From: Diadophis punctatus similis
Taxonomy: Eukaryota; Chordata; Lepidosauria; Squamata; Dipsadidae
Direction of reading: 5' to 3'
DNA: 64,000 nt
NCBI GenBank assembly: GCA_023053685.1
Contig: JALIGW010000061.1
Span: 3,304,001-3,368,000, forward strand
The position numbers and the translations under genes were made by a program. How positions within the stretch are numbered: position 1 is the first letter of the stretch; each line of letters opens with the position of its first letter. Shown here one piece after another: positions 36,091 through 47,499 of this stretch. Below the pieces are notes generated by a model. The model was not told the origin of the DNA. It saw only the letters and a program-made list of their open reading frames with translations, and searched no databases.

Positions 36091-37079
36091 CTCACAGGTC
36101 TCAGCCAGGAACTCCACTCCCAGCTTCTGTGAAATCAAACTACAATGGAGTGAGGTTTTTTCCCCAGATACTCACAGGTCTTAGCCAGGAACTCCACCCC
36201 CAGCTTCTCTGAATTCAAACTACAATGCAGTGAGGTTTTGTTCCCCCAGATACTCACAGGTCTCAGCCAGGAACTCCACCCCCAGCTTCTGTGAATTCAA
36301 ACTACAATGGAGTGAAGTGTTTCCCCCGAGATACTCACAGGTATCAGCCAGGAACTCCACCCCAGCTTCTGTGAATTGAAACTACAATGCAGTGAGGTTT
36401 TCCCGCCCAGATACTCACAAGCCTCAGCCAGGAATTCCACCCCCAGCTTCTGTGAATTCAAACTAAAATGGATTGAGGTTTTTCTCCCAGATACTCACAG
36501 GTCTCAGCCAGGAACTCCACCCCCAGCTTCTGTGAATTCAAACTACAATGGAGTGAGGTTTTTTCCCCCACATACTAACAGGTCTCACCCAAGAACTCCA
36601 CCCCCAGCTTCTGTGAATTCAAACTACAATGGATTGAGGTTTTGTTCCCCCAGATACTCACAGGTCTCAGCCAGGAACTCCACTCCCAGCTTCTGTGAAT
36701 TCAAACTATAATGGGATGTCGTTTTTTCCCCCAGAAACTAACAAGTCTCAGCCAGGAGCTCCATCCCCAGCTTCTGTGAATTCAAACTACAATGGATTGA
36801 GGTTTGTTCCCCCAGATACTAACAGGTCTCACCCAAGAACTCCACCCCCAGCTTCTGTGAATTCAAACTACAATGGATTGAGGTTTTGTTCCCCCAGATA
36901 CTCACAGGTCTCAGCCAGGAACTCCACTCCCAGCTTCTGTGAATTCAAACTATAATGGGATGACGTTTTTCCCCCCCGAAACTAACACGTCTCAGCCAGG
37001 AGCTCCACCCACAGCTTCTGTGAATTCAAACTACAATGGATTGAGGTTTGTTCCACCAGATACTCACAGGTCTCAGCCA
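36091..37079. repeat. Linker with a 3-monomer local duplication
   Basis: 36,120-36,376 follows 3,480-3,720 (TCTTAGCC, CTTCTCTGAATTC). After the AAGCCTC monomer at 36,376, the group ACTAACAGGTCTCACCCAAG, GGATTGAGGTTTTG and AACTATAATGGGATG occurs twice about 244 bp apart (36,577 and 36,821), first ending in GTCG and then in GACG. The tail 36,820-37,079 matches 38,680-38,940 (offset 1,860), including the private GTTCCACCAGATAC. It contains no gene. Confidence 0.75.
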
Positions 37080-38635
37080 GGAACTCCACCCCAGCTTCTG
37101 TGAATTGAAATTACAATGCAGTGAGGTTTTTTTCCCAGATACTCACAGGTCTCAGCCAGGAACTCCACCCCCAGCATCTGTCAATTCAAACTACAATGGA
37201 GTGAGGTTTTGTTCCCCCAGATACTCACAGGTCTCAGCCAAGAACTCCACCCCCAGCTTCTGTGAATTCAAACTACAATGGAGTGAGGTTTTTCCCCCCC
37301 AGATACTCACAGGTCTCAGCAAGGACCTCCACCCCCAGCTTTTGTGAATTCAAACTACAATGGAGTGAGGTTTTCCCGCCGATACTCACAGGTCTCAGCC
37401 AGGAACTCCACCCCCAGCTTCTGTGAATTCAAACTACAATGGAGTGAGGTTTTTCCCCCCAGATACTCACAGGTCTCAGCCAGGAACTCCACGCCAAGCT
37501 TCTGTGAATTCAAACTACAATGCAGCGAGGTTTTTCCCCCCAGATACTCACAAGTCTCATCCAGGAACTCCACCCCCAGCTTCTGTGAATTCAAACTACA
37601 ATGGATTGAGGTTTTGTCCCCCAGATACTCACACGTCTCAGCCAGGAACTCCACCAACAGCTTCTGTGAATTCAAACTACAATGGAGTGAGGTTTTTTCC
37701 CCGAGATACTAACAAGTCTCAGCCAGGAACTCCACCCGCAGCTTCTGTGAATTCAAACTACAATGGAGTGAGGTTTCTTCCCCCAGATACTCACAGGTCT
37801 CAGCCAGGAACTCCACGCCCAGCTTCTGTGAATTCAAACTACAATGTAGTGAGGTTTGTTCCCCCAGATACTCACAGGTCTCAGCCAGGAACTCCACCCC
37901 CAGCTTCTGTGAATTCAAACTACAATGGAGTGAGGTTTGTTCCCTCAGATACTCACAGGTCTCAGCCAGGAACTCCACCCCCAGTTTCTGTGAATTCAAA
38001 CTACAATGGAGTGAAGTTTTTCCCCCCAGATACTCACAGGTATCAGCCAGGAACTCCACCCCAGCTTCTGTGAATTGAAACTACAATGCAGTGAGGTTTT
38101 TCTCCCAGATACACACAGGACTCAGCCAAGAACTCCACCCACAGCTTCTGTGAATTCAAACTACAATGGAGTGAGGTTCCCCCCCCCCCGATACTCACAG
38201 GTCTCAGCCAGGAACTCCACCCCCAGCTTCTGTGAAATCAAACAAAAATTGAGTGAGGTTTTTTTCCCAGATACTCACAGGTCTTAGCCAGGAACTCCAC
38301 CCCCAGCTTCTGTGAATTCAAACTACAATGCAGTGAGGTTTTGTTCCCCCAGATACTCACAGGTCTCAGCCAGGAACTCCACCCCCAGCTTCTGTGAATT
38401 CAAACTACGATGGAGTGAAGTGTTTCCCCCGAGATACTCACAGGTATCAGCCAGGAACTCCACCCCAGCTTCTGTGAATTGAAACTACAATGCAGTGAGG
38501 TTTTCCCGCCCAGATACTCACAAGCCTCAGCCAGGAATTCCACCCCCAGCTTCTGTGAATTCAAACTAAAATGGATTAAGGTTTTTCTCCCAGATACTCA
38601 CAGGTCTCAGCCAGGAACTCCACCCCCAGCTTCTG
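37080..38635. repeat. Block F, copy 1 (~1.55 kb)
   Basis: It matches 40,310-41,865 at a constant offset of 3,230 bp: GAATTGAAATTAC, AGCATCTGT, AGCAAGGACC, TTTTCCCGCC, CCACGCCAAGC, TGCAGCGAGG, CACACGTCTC, CCGAGATACTAAC, TTCTTCCCCCAG, TGTAGTGAGG, CCCTCAGATAC, GGTATC, ACACACAGGACTC, poly-C and AAGCCTC (38,479). The constant offset shows no net indel between the copies. A GGATTAAGG variant lies near 38,575. Confidence 0.8.
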
Positions 38636-40309
38636 TGAATTCAAACTGCAATGGAGTGAGGTTTTTTCCCCCAGATACTAACAGGTCTCACCCAAGAACT
38701 CCACCCCCAGCTTCTGTGAATTCAAACTACAATGGATTGAGGTTTTGTTCCCCCAGATACTCACAGGTCTCAGCCAGGAACTCCACTCCCAGCTTCTGTG
38801 AATTCAAACTATAATGGGATGACGTTTTTCCCCCCCGAAACTAACACGTCTCAGCCAGGAGCTCCACCCACAGCTTCTGTGAATTCAAACTACAATGGAT
38901 TGAGGTTTGTTCCACCAGATACTCACAGGTCTCAGCCAGGAACTCCACCCCCAGCTTCTGTGAATTCAAACTACAATGGAGTGAGGTTTGTTCCCCCAGA
39001 TACTCACAGGTCTCAGCCAGGAACTCCACGCCCAGCTTCTGTGAATTGAAACTACAATGGAGTGAGGTTTGTTCCCCAGATACACACCTGTCTCAGCCAG
39101 GAACTCCACCCCCAGCTTCTGTGAATTCAAACTACAATGCAGTGAGGTTTCCCCCCCCAGATACTCACAGGTCTCAGCAAGGACCTCCACCCCCAGCTTT
39201 TGTGAATTTAAACTACAATGGGGTGAGGTTCCCCCCCCATACTCACAGGTCTCAGCCAGGAACTCCACCCGCAGCTTCTGTGAATTCAAACTACAATGGA
39301 GTGAGGTTTTTTTCCCAGATACTCACAGGTCTCAGCCAGGAACTCCACCCCCAGCTTCTGTGAATTGAAAATACAATGCAGTGAGGTTTTTTCCCCCAGA
39401 TACTCACAGGTCTAAGCCAGGAACTCCACCCCCAGCTTCTTTGAATTCAAACTACAATGGAGTGAGGTTTTTTCCCCCAGATACTCAAAAGTCTCACCCA
39501 GGAACTCCACCAACAGCTTCTGTGAATTCAAACTACAATCGAGTGAGGTTTTGTCCCCCAGATACTCACACGTCTCAGCCAGGAACTCCACCAACAGCTT
39601 CTGTGAATTCAAACTACAATGCAGTGAGGTTTTGTTCCCCCAGATACTCACAGGTCTCAGCCAGGAACTCCACCCCCAGCTTCTGTGAATTCAAACTACA
39701 ATGGAGTGAAGTGTTTCCCCCGAGATACTCACAGGTATCAGCCAGGAACTCCACCTCAGCTTCTGTGAATTGAAACTACAATGCAGTGAGGTTTTCCCGC
39801 CCAGATACTCACAAGCCTCAGCCAGGAATTCCACCCCCAGCTTCTGTGAATTCAAACTAAAATGGATTGAGGTTTTTCTCCCAGATACTCACAGGTCTCA
39901 GCCAGGAACTCCACCCCCAGCTTCTGTGAATTCAAACTATAATGGGATGTCGTTTTTCCCCCCAGAAACTAACAAGTCTCAGCCAGGAGCTCCACCCCCA
40001 GCTTCTGTGAATTCAAACTACAATGGATTGAGGTTTGTTCCCCCAGATACTCACAGGTCTCAGCCAGGAACTCCACCCCCAGCTTCTGTGAATTCAAAGT
40101 ACAATGGAGTGAGGTTTGTTCCCCCAGATACTCACGGGTCTCAGCCAGGAACTCCACGCCCAGCTTCTGTGAATTGAAACTACAATGGAGTGAGGTTTGT
40201 TCCCCCAGATACTCACAGGTCTCAGCCAGGAACTCCACCCCCAGCTTCTGTGAATTCAACCTACAATGGAGTGAAGTGTTTCCCCCGAGATACTCACAGG
40301 TATCAGCCA
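38636..40309. repeat. Linker containing the first copy of segment G
   Basis: 38,636-39,070 holds AACTGCAATGG, GGATTGAGG, GGGATGACG and GTTCCACCAG monomers. From about 39,070 it carries segment G: ACACACCTGTCTC, poly-C, AATTTAAACTACAATGGGG, GAATTGAAAATAC, AGGTCTAAGCC, ACTCAAAAGTC, CAATCGAGTG, CCACCTCAGC and AAGCCTC (39,770). Segment G recurs at offsets of +5,496 (44,571), then +5,090 (49,661), +6,066 and +5,582. This copy lacks the two monomers AACTGCAATGG and GGATTAAGG after 39,840 that the later copies have. It contains no gene. Confidence 0.8.
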
Positions 40310-41865
40310 GGAACTCCACCCCAGCTTCTGTGAATTGAAATTACAATGCAGTGAGGTTTTTTTCCCAGATACTCACAGGTCTCAGCCAGGAACTCCACCC
40401 CCAGCATCTGTGAATTCAAACTACAATGGAGTGAGGTTTTGTTCCCCCAGATACTCACAGGTCTCAGCCAAGAACTCCACCCCCAGCTTCTGTGAATTCA
40501 AACTACAATGGAGTGAGGTTTCCCCCCCCCAGATACTCACAGGTCTCAGCAAGGACCTCCACCCCCAGCTTTTGTGAATTCAAACTACAATGGAGTGAGG
40601 TTTTCCCGCCGATACTCACAGGTCTCAACCAGGAACTCCACCCCCAGCTTCTGTGAATTCAAACTACAATGGAGTGAGGTTTTTCCCCCCAGATACTCAC
40701 AGGTCTCAGCCAGGAACTGCACGCCAAGCTTCTGTGAATTCAAACTACAATGCAGCGAGGTTTTTCCCCCCAGATACTCACAAGTCTCATCCAGGAACTC
40801 CACCCCCAGCTTCTGTGAATTCAAACTACAATGGATTGAGGTTTTGTCCCCCAGATACTCACACGTCTCAGCCAGGAACTCCACCAACAGCTTCTGTGAA
40901 TTCAAACTACAATGGAGTGAGGTTTTTTCCCCGAGATACTAACAAGTCTCAGCCAGGAACTCCACCCGCAGCTTCTGTGAATTCAAACTACAATGGAGTG
41001 AGGTTTCTTCCCCCAGATACTCACAGGTCTCAGCCAGGAACTCCATGCCCAGCTTCTGTGAATTCAAACTACAATGTAGTGAGGTTTGTTCCCCCAGATA
41101 CTCACAGGTCTCAGCCAGGAACTCCACCCCCAGCTTCTGTGAATTCAAACTACAATGGAGTGAGGTTTGTTCCCTCAGATCCTCACAGGTCTCAGCCAGG
41201 AACTCCACCCCCAGTTTCTGTGAATTCAAACTACAATGGAGTGAGGTTTTTCCCCCCAGATACTCACAGGTATCAGCCAGGAACTCCACCCCAGCTTCTG
41301 TGAATTGAAACTACAATGCAGTGAGGTTTTTCTCCCAGATACACACAGGTCTCAGCCAAGAACTCCACCCACAGCTTCTGTGAATTCAAACTACAATGGA
41401 GTGAGGTTCCCCTCCCCCCGATACTCACAGGTCTCAGCCAGGAACTCCACCCCCAGCTTCTGTGAAATCAAACAAAAATTGAGTGAGGTTTTTTTCCCAG
41501 ATACTCACAGGTCTTAGCCAGGAACTCCACCCCCAGCTTCTGTGAATTCAAACTACAATGCAGTGAGGTTTTGTTCCCCCAGATACTCACAGGTCTCAGC
41601 CAGGAACTCCACCCCCAGCTTCTGTGAATTCAAACTACAATGGAGTGAAGTGTTTCCCCCGAGATACTCACAGGTATCAGCCAGGAACTCCACCCCAGCT
41701 TCTGTGAATTGAAACTACAATGCAGTGAGGTTTTCCCGCCCAGATACTCACAAGCCTCAGCCAGGAATTCCACCCCCAGCTTCTGTGAATTCAAACTAAA
41801 ATGGATTGAGGTTTTTCTCCCAGATACTCACAGGTCTCAGCCAGGAACTCCACCCCCAGCTTCTG
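40310..41865. repeat. Block F, copy 2 (~1.55 kb)
   Basis: This is the second copy of block F at +3,230 bp. Private substitutions include TCTCAACCAGG (40,624), GGAACTGCACGCC (40,715), CTCCATGCCCAGC (41,041) and CCCCTCCCCCCG in the poly-C tract (41,408), where one T interrupts the run. The ACACACAGGACTC change of copy 1 is ACACACAGGTCTC here. Confidence 0.8.
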
Positions 41866-42569
41866 TGAATTCAAACTACAATGGAGTGAGGTTTGTTCCC
41901 TCAGATCCTCACAGGTCTCAGCCAGGAACTCCACCCCCAGCTTCTGTGAATTCAAACTACAATGGAGTGAAGTGTTTCCCCCGAGATACTCACAGGTATC
42001 AGCCAGGAACTCCACCTCAGCTTCTGTGAATTGAAACTACAATGCAGTGAGGTTTTCCCGCCCAGATACTCACAAGCCTCAGCCAGGAATTCCACCCCCA
42101 GCTTCTGTGAATTCAAACTAAAATGGATTGAGGTTTTTCTCCCAGATACTCACAGGTCTCAGCCAGGAACTCCACCCCCAGCTTCTGTGAATTCAAACTG
42201 CAATGGAGTGAGGTTTTTTCCCCCAGATACTAACAGGTCTCACCCAAGAACTCCACCCCCAGCTTCTGTGAATTCAAACTACAATGGATTAAGGTTTTGT
42301 TCCCCCAGATACTCACAGGTCTCAGCCAGGAACTCCACTCCCAGCTTCTGTGAATTCAAACTATAATGGGATGTCGTTTTTCCCCCCAGAAACTAACAAG
42401 TCTCAGCCAGGAGCTCCACCCCCAGCTTCTGTGAATTCAAACTACAATGGATTGAGGTTTGTTCCCCCAGATACTCACAGGTCTCAGCCAGGAACTCCAC
42501 CCCCAGCTTCTGTGAATTCAAAGTACAATGGAGTGAGGTTTGTTCCCCCAGATACTCACGGGTCTCAGC
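41866..42569. repeat. Linker with a 4-monomer (322 bp) duplication
   Basis: The AAGCCTC monomer plus AACTAAAATGG starts at 41,709 and again at 42,031, offset 322 bp; the two monomers between are CCCTCAGATCCTC and AAGTGTTTCCCCCGAG types. After 42,170 the order is AACTGCAATGG, GGATTAAGG, GGGATGTCG, GGATTGAGG and AAGTACAATGG with CACGGGTCTC. It contains no gene. Confidence 0.75.
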
Positions 42570-45500
42570 CAGGAACTCCACCCCCAGCTTCTGTGAATTC
42601 AAACTGCAATGGAGTGAGGTTTTTTCCCCCAGATACTAACAGGTCTCACCCAAGAACTCCACCCCCAGCTTCTGTGAATTCAAACTACAATGGATTGAGG
42701 TTTTGTTCCCCCAGATACTCACAGGTCTCAGCCAGGAACTCCACTCCCAGCTTCTGTGAATTCAAACTATAATGGGATGACGTTTTTTCCCCCAGAAACT
42801 AACAAGTCTCAGCCAGGAGCTCCACCCACAGCTTCTGTGAATTCAAACTACAATGGATTGAGGTTTGTTCCCCCAGATACTCACAGGTCTCAGCCAGGAA
42901 CTCCACCCCCAGCTTCTGTGAATTCAAACTACAATGGAGTGAGGTTTGTTCCCCCAGATACTCACCGGTCTCAGCCAGGAACTCCACGCCCAGCTTCTGT
43001 GAATTGAAACTACAATGGAGTGAGGTTTGTTCCCCCAGATACTCACAGGTCTCAGCCAGGAACTCCACCCCCAGCTTCTGTGAATTCAAACTACAATGGA
43101 GTGAAGTGTTTCCCCCGAGATACTCACAGGTATCAGCCAGGAACTCCACCCCAGCTTCTGTGAATTGAAACTACAATGCAGTGAGGTTTTTTTCCCAGAT
43201 ACTCACAGGTCTCAGCTAGGAACTCCACCCCCAGAATCTGTGAATTCAAACTACAATGGAGTGAGGTTTTGTTCCCCCAGATACTCACAGGTCTCAGCCT
43301 AGAACTCCACCCCCAGCTTCTGTGAATTCAAACTACAATGGAGTGAGGTTTCCCCCCCCCCCAGATACTCACAGGTCTCAGCAAGGACCTCCACCCCCAG
43401 CTTTTGTGAATTCAAACTACAATGGAGTGAGGTTTTCCCGCCGATACTCACAGGTCTCAGCCAGGAACTCCACCCCCAGCTTCTGTGAATTCAAACTACA
43501 ATGGAGTGAGGTTTGTTCCCCCAGATACTCACAGGTCTCAGCCAGGAACTCCACCCCCAGCTTCTGTGAATTCAAACTACAATGGAGGGAGGTCCCCCCC
43601 CCCGATACTCACAGGTCTCAGCCAGGAACTCCACTCCCAGCTTCTGTGAAATCAAACTACAATGTAGTGAGGTTTCTTCCCCCAGATACTCACAGGTCTC
43701 AGCCAGGAACTCCACCCCCAGCTTCTGTGAATTCAAACTACAATGGAGTGAGGTTTGTTCCCCCAGATACTCACAGGTCTCAGCCAGGAAATCCACCCCC
43801 AGCTTCTGTGAATTCAAACTACAATGGAGTGAGGTTTTCTTTCCCCAGAAACTCACAGGTCTCAGCCAAGAACTCCAACCCCAGCTTCTGTGAATTCAAA
43901 CTAGAATGGAGGGAGGTTCCCCCCCCCCGTTACTCACAGGTCTCAGCCAGGAACTCCACTCCCAGCTTCTGTGAAATCAAACTACAATGGAGTGAGGTTT
44001 TTTTCCCAGATACTCACAGGTCTTAGCCAGTAACTCCACCCCCAGCTTCTCTGAATTCAAACTACAATGCAGTGAGGTTTTGTTCCCCCAGATACTCACA
44101 GGTCTCAGCCAGGAACTCCACCCCCAGCTTCTGTGAATTCAAACTACAATGCAGTGAGGTTTTCCCGCCCAGATACTCACAAGCCTCAGCCAGGAATTCC
44201 ACCCCCAGCTTCTGTGAATTCAAACTAAAATGGATTGAGGTTTTTCTCCCAGATACTCACAGGTCTCAGCCAGGAAATCCACCCCCAGCTTCTGTGAATT
44301 CAAACTACAATGGAGTGAGGTTTTGTTCCCCCAGATACTCACAGGTCTCAGCCAGGAACTCCACCCCCAGCTTCTGTGAATTCAAACTACAATGCAGTGA
44401 GGTTTTCCCGCCCAGATACTCACAAGCCTCAGCCAGGAATTCCACCCCCAGCTTCTGTGAATTCAAACTAAAATGGATTGAGGTTTTTCTCCCAGATACT
44501 CACAGGTCTCAGCCAGGAAATCCACCCCCAGCTTCTGTGAATTCAAACTGCAATGGAGTGAGGTTTTTTCCCCCAGATACACACCTGTCTCAGCCAGGAA
44601 CTCCACCCCCAGCTTCTGTGAATTCAAACTACAATGCAGTGAGGTTTCCCCCCCCAGATACTCACAGGTCTCAGCAAGGACCTCCACCCCCAGCTTTTGT
44701 GAATTTAAACTACAATGGGGTGAGGTTCCCCCCCATACTCACAGGTCTCAGCCAGGAACTCCACCCCCAGCTTCTGTGAATTCAAACTACAATGGAGTGA
44801 GGTTTTTTTCCCAGATACTCACAGGTCTCAGCCAGGAACTCCACCCCCAGCTTCTGTGAATTGAAAATACAATGCAGTGAGGTTTTTTCCCCCAGATACT
44901 CACAGGTCTAAGCCAGGAACTCCACCCCCAGCTTCTTTGAATTCAAACTACAATGGAGTGAGGTTTTTTCCCCCAGATACTCAAAAGTCTCACCCAGGAA
45001 CTCCACCAACAGCTTCTGTGAATTCAAACTACAATCGAGTGAGGTTTTGTCCCCCAGATACTCACACGTCTCAGCCAGGAACTCCACCAACAGCTTCTGT
45101 GAATTCAAACTACAATGCAGTGAGGTTTTGTTCCCCCAGATACTCACAGGTCTCAGCCAGGAACTCCACCCCCAGCTTCTGTGAATTCAAACTACAATGG
45201 AGTGAAGTGTTTCCCCCGAGATACTCACAGGTATCAGCCAGGAACTCCACCTCAGCTTCTGTGAATTGAAACTACAATGCAGTGAGGTTTTCCCGCCCAG
45301 ATACTCACAAGCCTCAGCCAGGAATTCCACCCCCAGCTTCTGTGAATTCAAACTAAAATGGATTGAGGTTTTTCTCCCAGATACTCACAGGTCTCAGCCA
45401 GGAACTCCACCCCCAGCTTCTGTGAATTCAAACTGCAATGGAGTGAGGTTTTTTCCCCCAGATACTAACAGGTCTCACCCAAGAACTCCACCCCCAGCTT

Positions 45501-46955
45501 CTGTGAATTCAAACTACAATGGATTAAGGTTTTGTTCCCCCAGATACTCACAGGTCTCAGCCAGGAACTCCACTCCCAGCTTCTGTGAATTCAAACTATA
45601 ATGGGATGTCGTTTTTCCCCCCAGAAACTAACAAGTCTCAGCCAGGAGCTCCACCCCCAGCTTCTGTGAATTCAAACTACAATGGATTGAGGTTTGTTCC
45701 CCCAGATACTCACAGGTCTCAGCCAGGAACTCCACCCCCAGCTTCTGTGAATTCAAAGTACAATGGAGTGAGGTTTGTTCCCCCAGATACTCACGGGTCT
45801 CAGCCAGGAACTCCACGCCCAGCTTCTGTGAATTGAAACTACAATGGAGTGAGGTTTGTTCCCCCAGATACTCACAGGTCTCAGCCAGGAACTCCACCCC
45901 CAGCTTCTGTGAATTCAAACTACAATGGAGTGAAGTGTTTCCCCCGAGATACTCACAGGTATCAGCCAGGAACTCCACCCCAGCTTCTGTGAATTGAAAT
46001 TACAATGCAGTGAGGTTTTTTTCCCAGATACTCACAGGTCTCAGCCAGGAACTCCACCCCCAGCATCTGTGAATTCAAACTACAATGGAGTGAGGTTTTG
46101 TTCCCCCAGATACTCACAGGTCTCAGCCAAGAACTCCACCCCCAGCTTCTGTGAATTCAAACTACAATGGAGTGAGGTTTCCCCCCCCCAGATACTCACA
46201 GGTCTCAGCAAGGACCTCCACCCCCAGCTTTTGTGAATTCAAACTACAATGGAGTGAGGTTTTCCCGCCGATACTCACAGGTCTCAGCCAGGAACTCCAC
46301 CCCCAGCTTCTGTGAATTCAAACTACAATGGAGTGAGGTTTTTCCCCCCAGATACTCACAGGTCTCAGCCAGGAACTCCACGCCAAGCTTCTGTGAATTC
46401 AAACTACAATGCAGCGAGGTTTTTCCCCCCAGATACTCACAAGTCTCATCCAGGAACTCCACCCCCAGCTTCTGTGAATTCAAACTACAATGGATTGAGG
46501 TTTTGTCCCCCAGATACTCACACGTCTCAGCCAGGAACTCCACCAACAGCTTCTGTGAATTCAAACTACAATGGAGTGAGGTTTTTTCCCCGAGATACAA
46601 ACAAGTCTCAGCCAGGAACTCCACCCGCAGCTTCTGTGAATTCAAACTACAATGGAGTGAGGTTTCTTCCCCCAGATACTCACAGGTCTCAGCCAGGAAC
46701 TCCACCCCAGCTTCGGTGAATTGAAACTACAATGCAGTGAGTTTTTTTCCCCAGATACTCACAGGTCTCAGCCAGGAACTCCACCCCCAGCATCTGTGAA
46801 TTCAAACTACAATGGAGTGAGGTTTTGTTCCCCCAGATACTCACAGGTCTCAGCCAGGAACTCCACTCCCAGCTTCTGTGAAATCAAACTACAATGTAGT
46901 GAGGTTTCTTCCCCCAGATACTCACAGGTCTCAGCCAGGAACTCCACCCCCAGCT
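42570..46955. repeat. Higher-order block H, copy 1 (~4.39 kb)
   Basis: It matches 47,500-52,045 first at +4,931 bp and, after about 43,857, at +5,090/5,091. The 160-bp jump is a two-monomer deletion in this copy: CTTTCCCCAGAAACTCACAG joins directly to TCTCAGCCAAGAACTCCAACC (43,845-43,885), skipping the TTCGGTGAATTG and AGCATCTGTG monomers kept in copy 2. Both copies share CTCACCGGTCTC (42,962 and 47,893) and CCCAGAATCTGTG (43,231 and 48,163), which are rare elsewhere. It includes segment G at 44,571. Confidence 0.85.
44058..44543. repeat. Local duplication of a 3-monomer (243 bp) unit in block H
   Basis: The trio GTTTTGTTCCCCCAG, TTTTCCCGCCCAG/AAGCCTC/GGAATTCC and AACTAAAATGGATTGAGG/GGAAATCC occurs at 44,058-44,300 and 44,301-44,543, offset exactly 243 bp. 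The same doubled trio lies in block H copy 2 at about 49,149-49,634, where the second unit carries TTCTGAGAATTC, so the local duplication came before the block duplication. Confidence 0.85.
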
Positions 46956-47499
46956 TCTGTGAATTCAAACTACAATGGAGTGAGGTTTGTTCCCCCAGAT
47001 ACTCACAGGTCTCAGCCAGGAAATCCACCCCCAGCTTCTGTGAATTCAAACTACAATGGAGTGAGGTTTTCTTTCCCCAGAAACTCACAGGTATCAGCCA
47101 GGAACTCCACCCCAGCTTCGGTGAATTGAAACTACAATGCAGTGAGTTTTTTTCCCCAGATACTCACAGGTCTCAGCCAGGAACTCCACCCCCAGCATCT
47201 GTGAATTCAAACTACAATGGAGTGAGGTTTTGTTCCCCCAGATACTCACAGGTCTCAGCCAAGAACTCCAACCCCAGCTTCTGTGAATTCAAACTGGAAT
47301 GGAGGGAGGTTCCCCCCCCCGTTACTCACAGGTCTCAGCCAGGAACTCCACCCCCAGCTTCTGTGAATTCAAACTACAATGGAGTGAAGTGTTTCCCCCG
47401 AGATACTCACAGGTCTCAGCCAGGAACTCCACCCCCAGCTTCTGTGAATTCAAACTAAAATGGATTGAGGTTTTTCTCCCAGATACTCACAGGTCTCAG
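46956..47499. repeat. Linker between block H copies
   Basis: About seven monomers: GGAAATCC, CTTTCCCCAGAAACTC, TTCGGTGAATTG, AGCATCTGTG, AGCCAAGAACTCCAACC, AACTGGAATGGAGGGAGG with poly-C, AAGTGTTTCCCCCGAG and AACTAAAATGG. The AACTGGAATGG form is private; other copies read AACTAGAATGG. It contains no gene. Confidence 0.75.
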
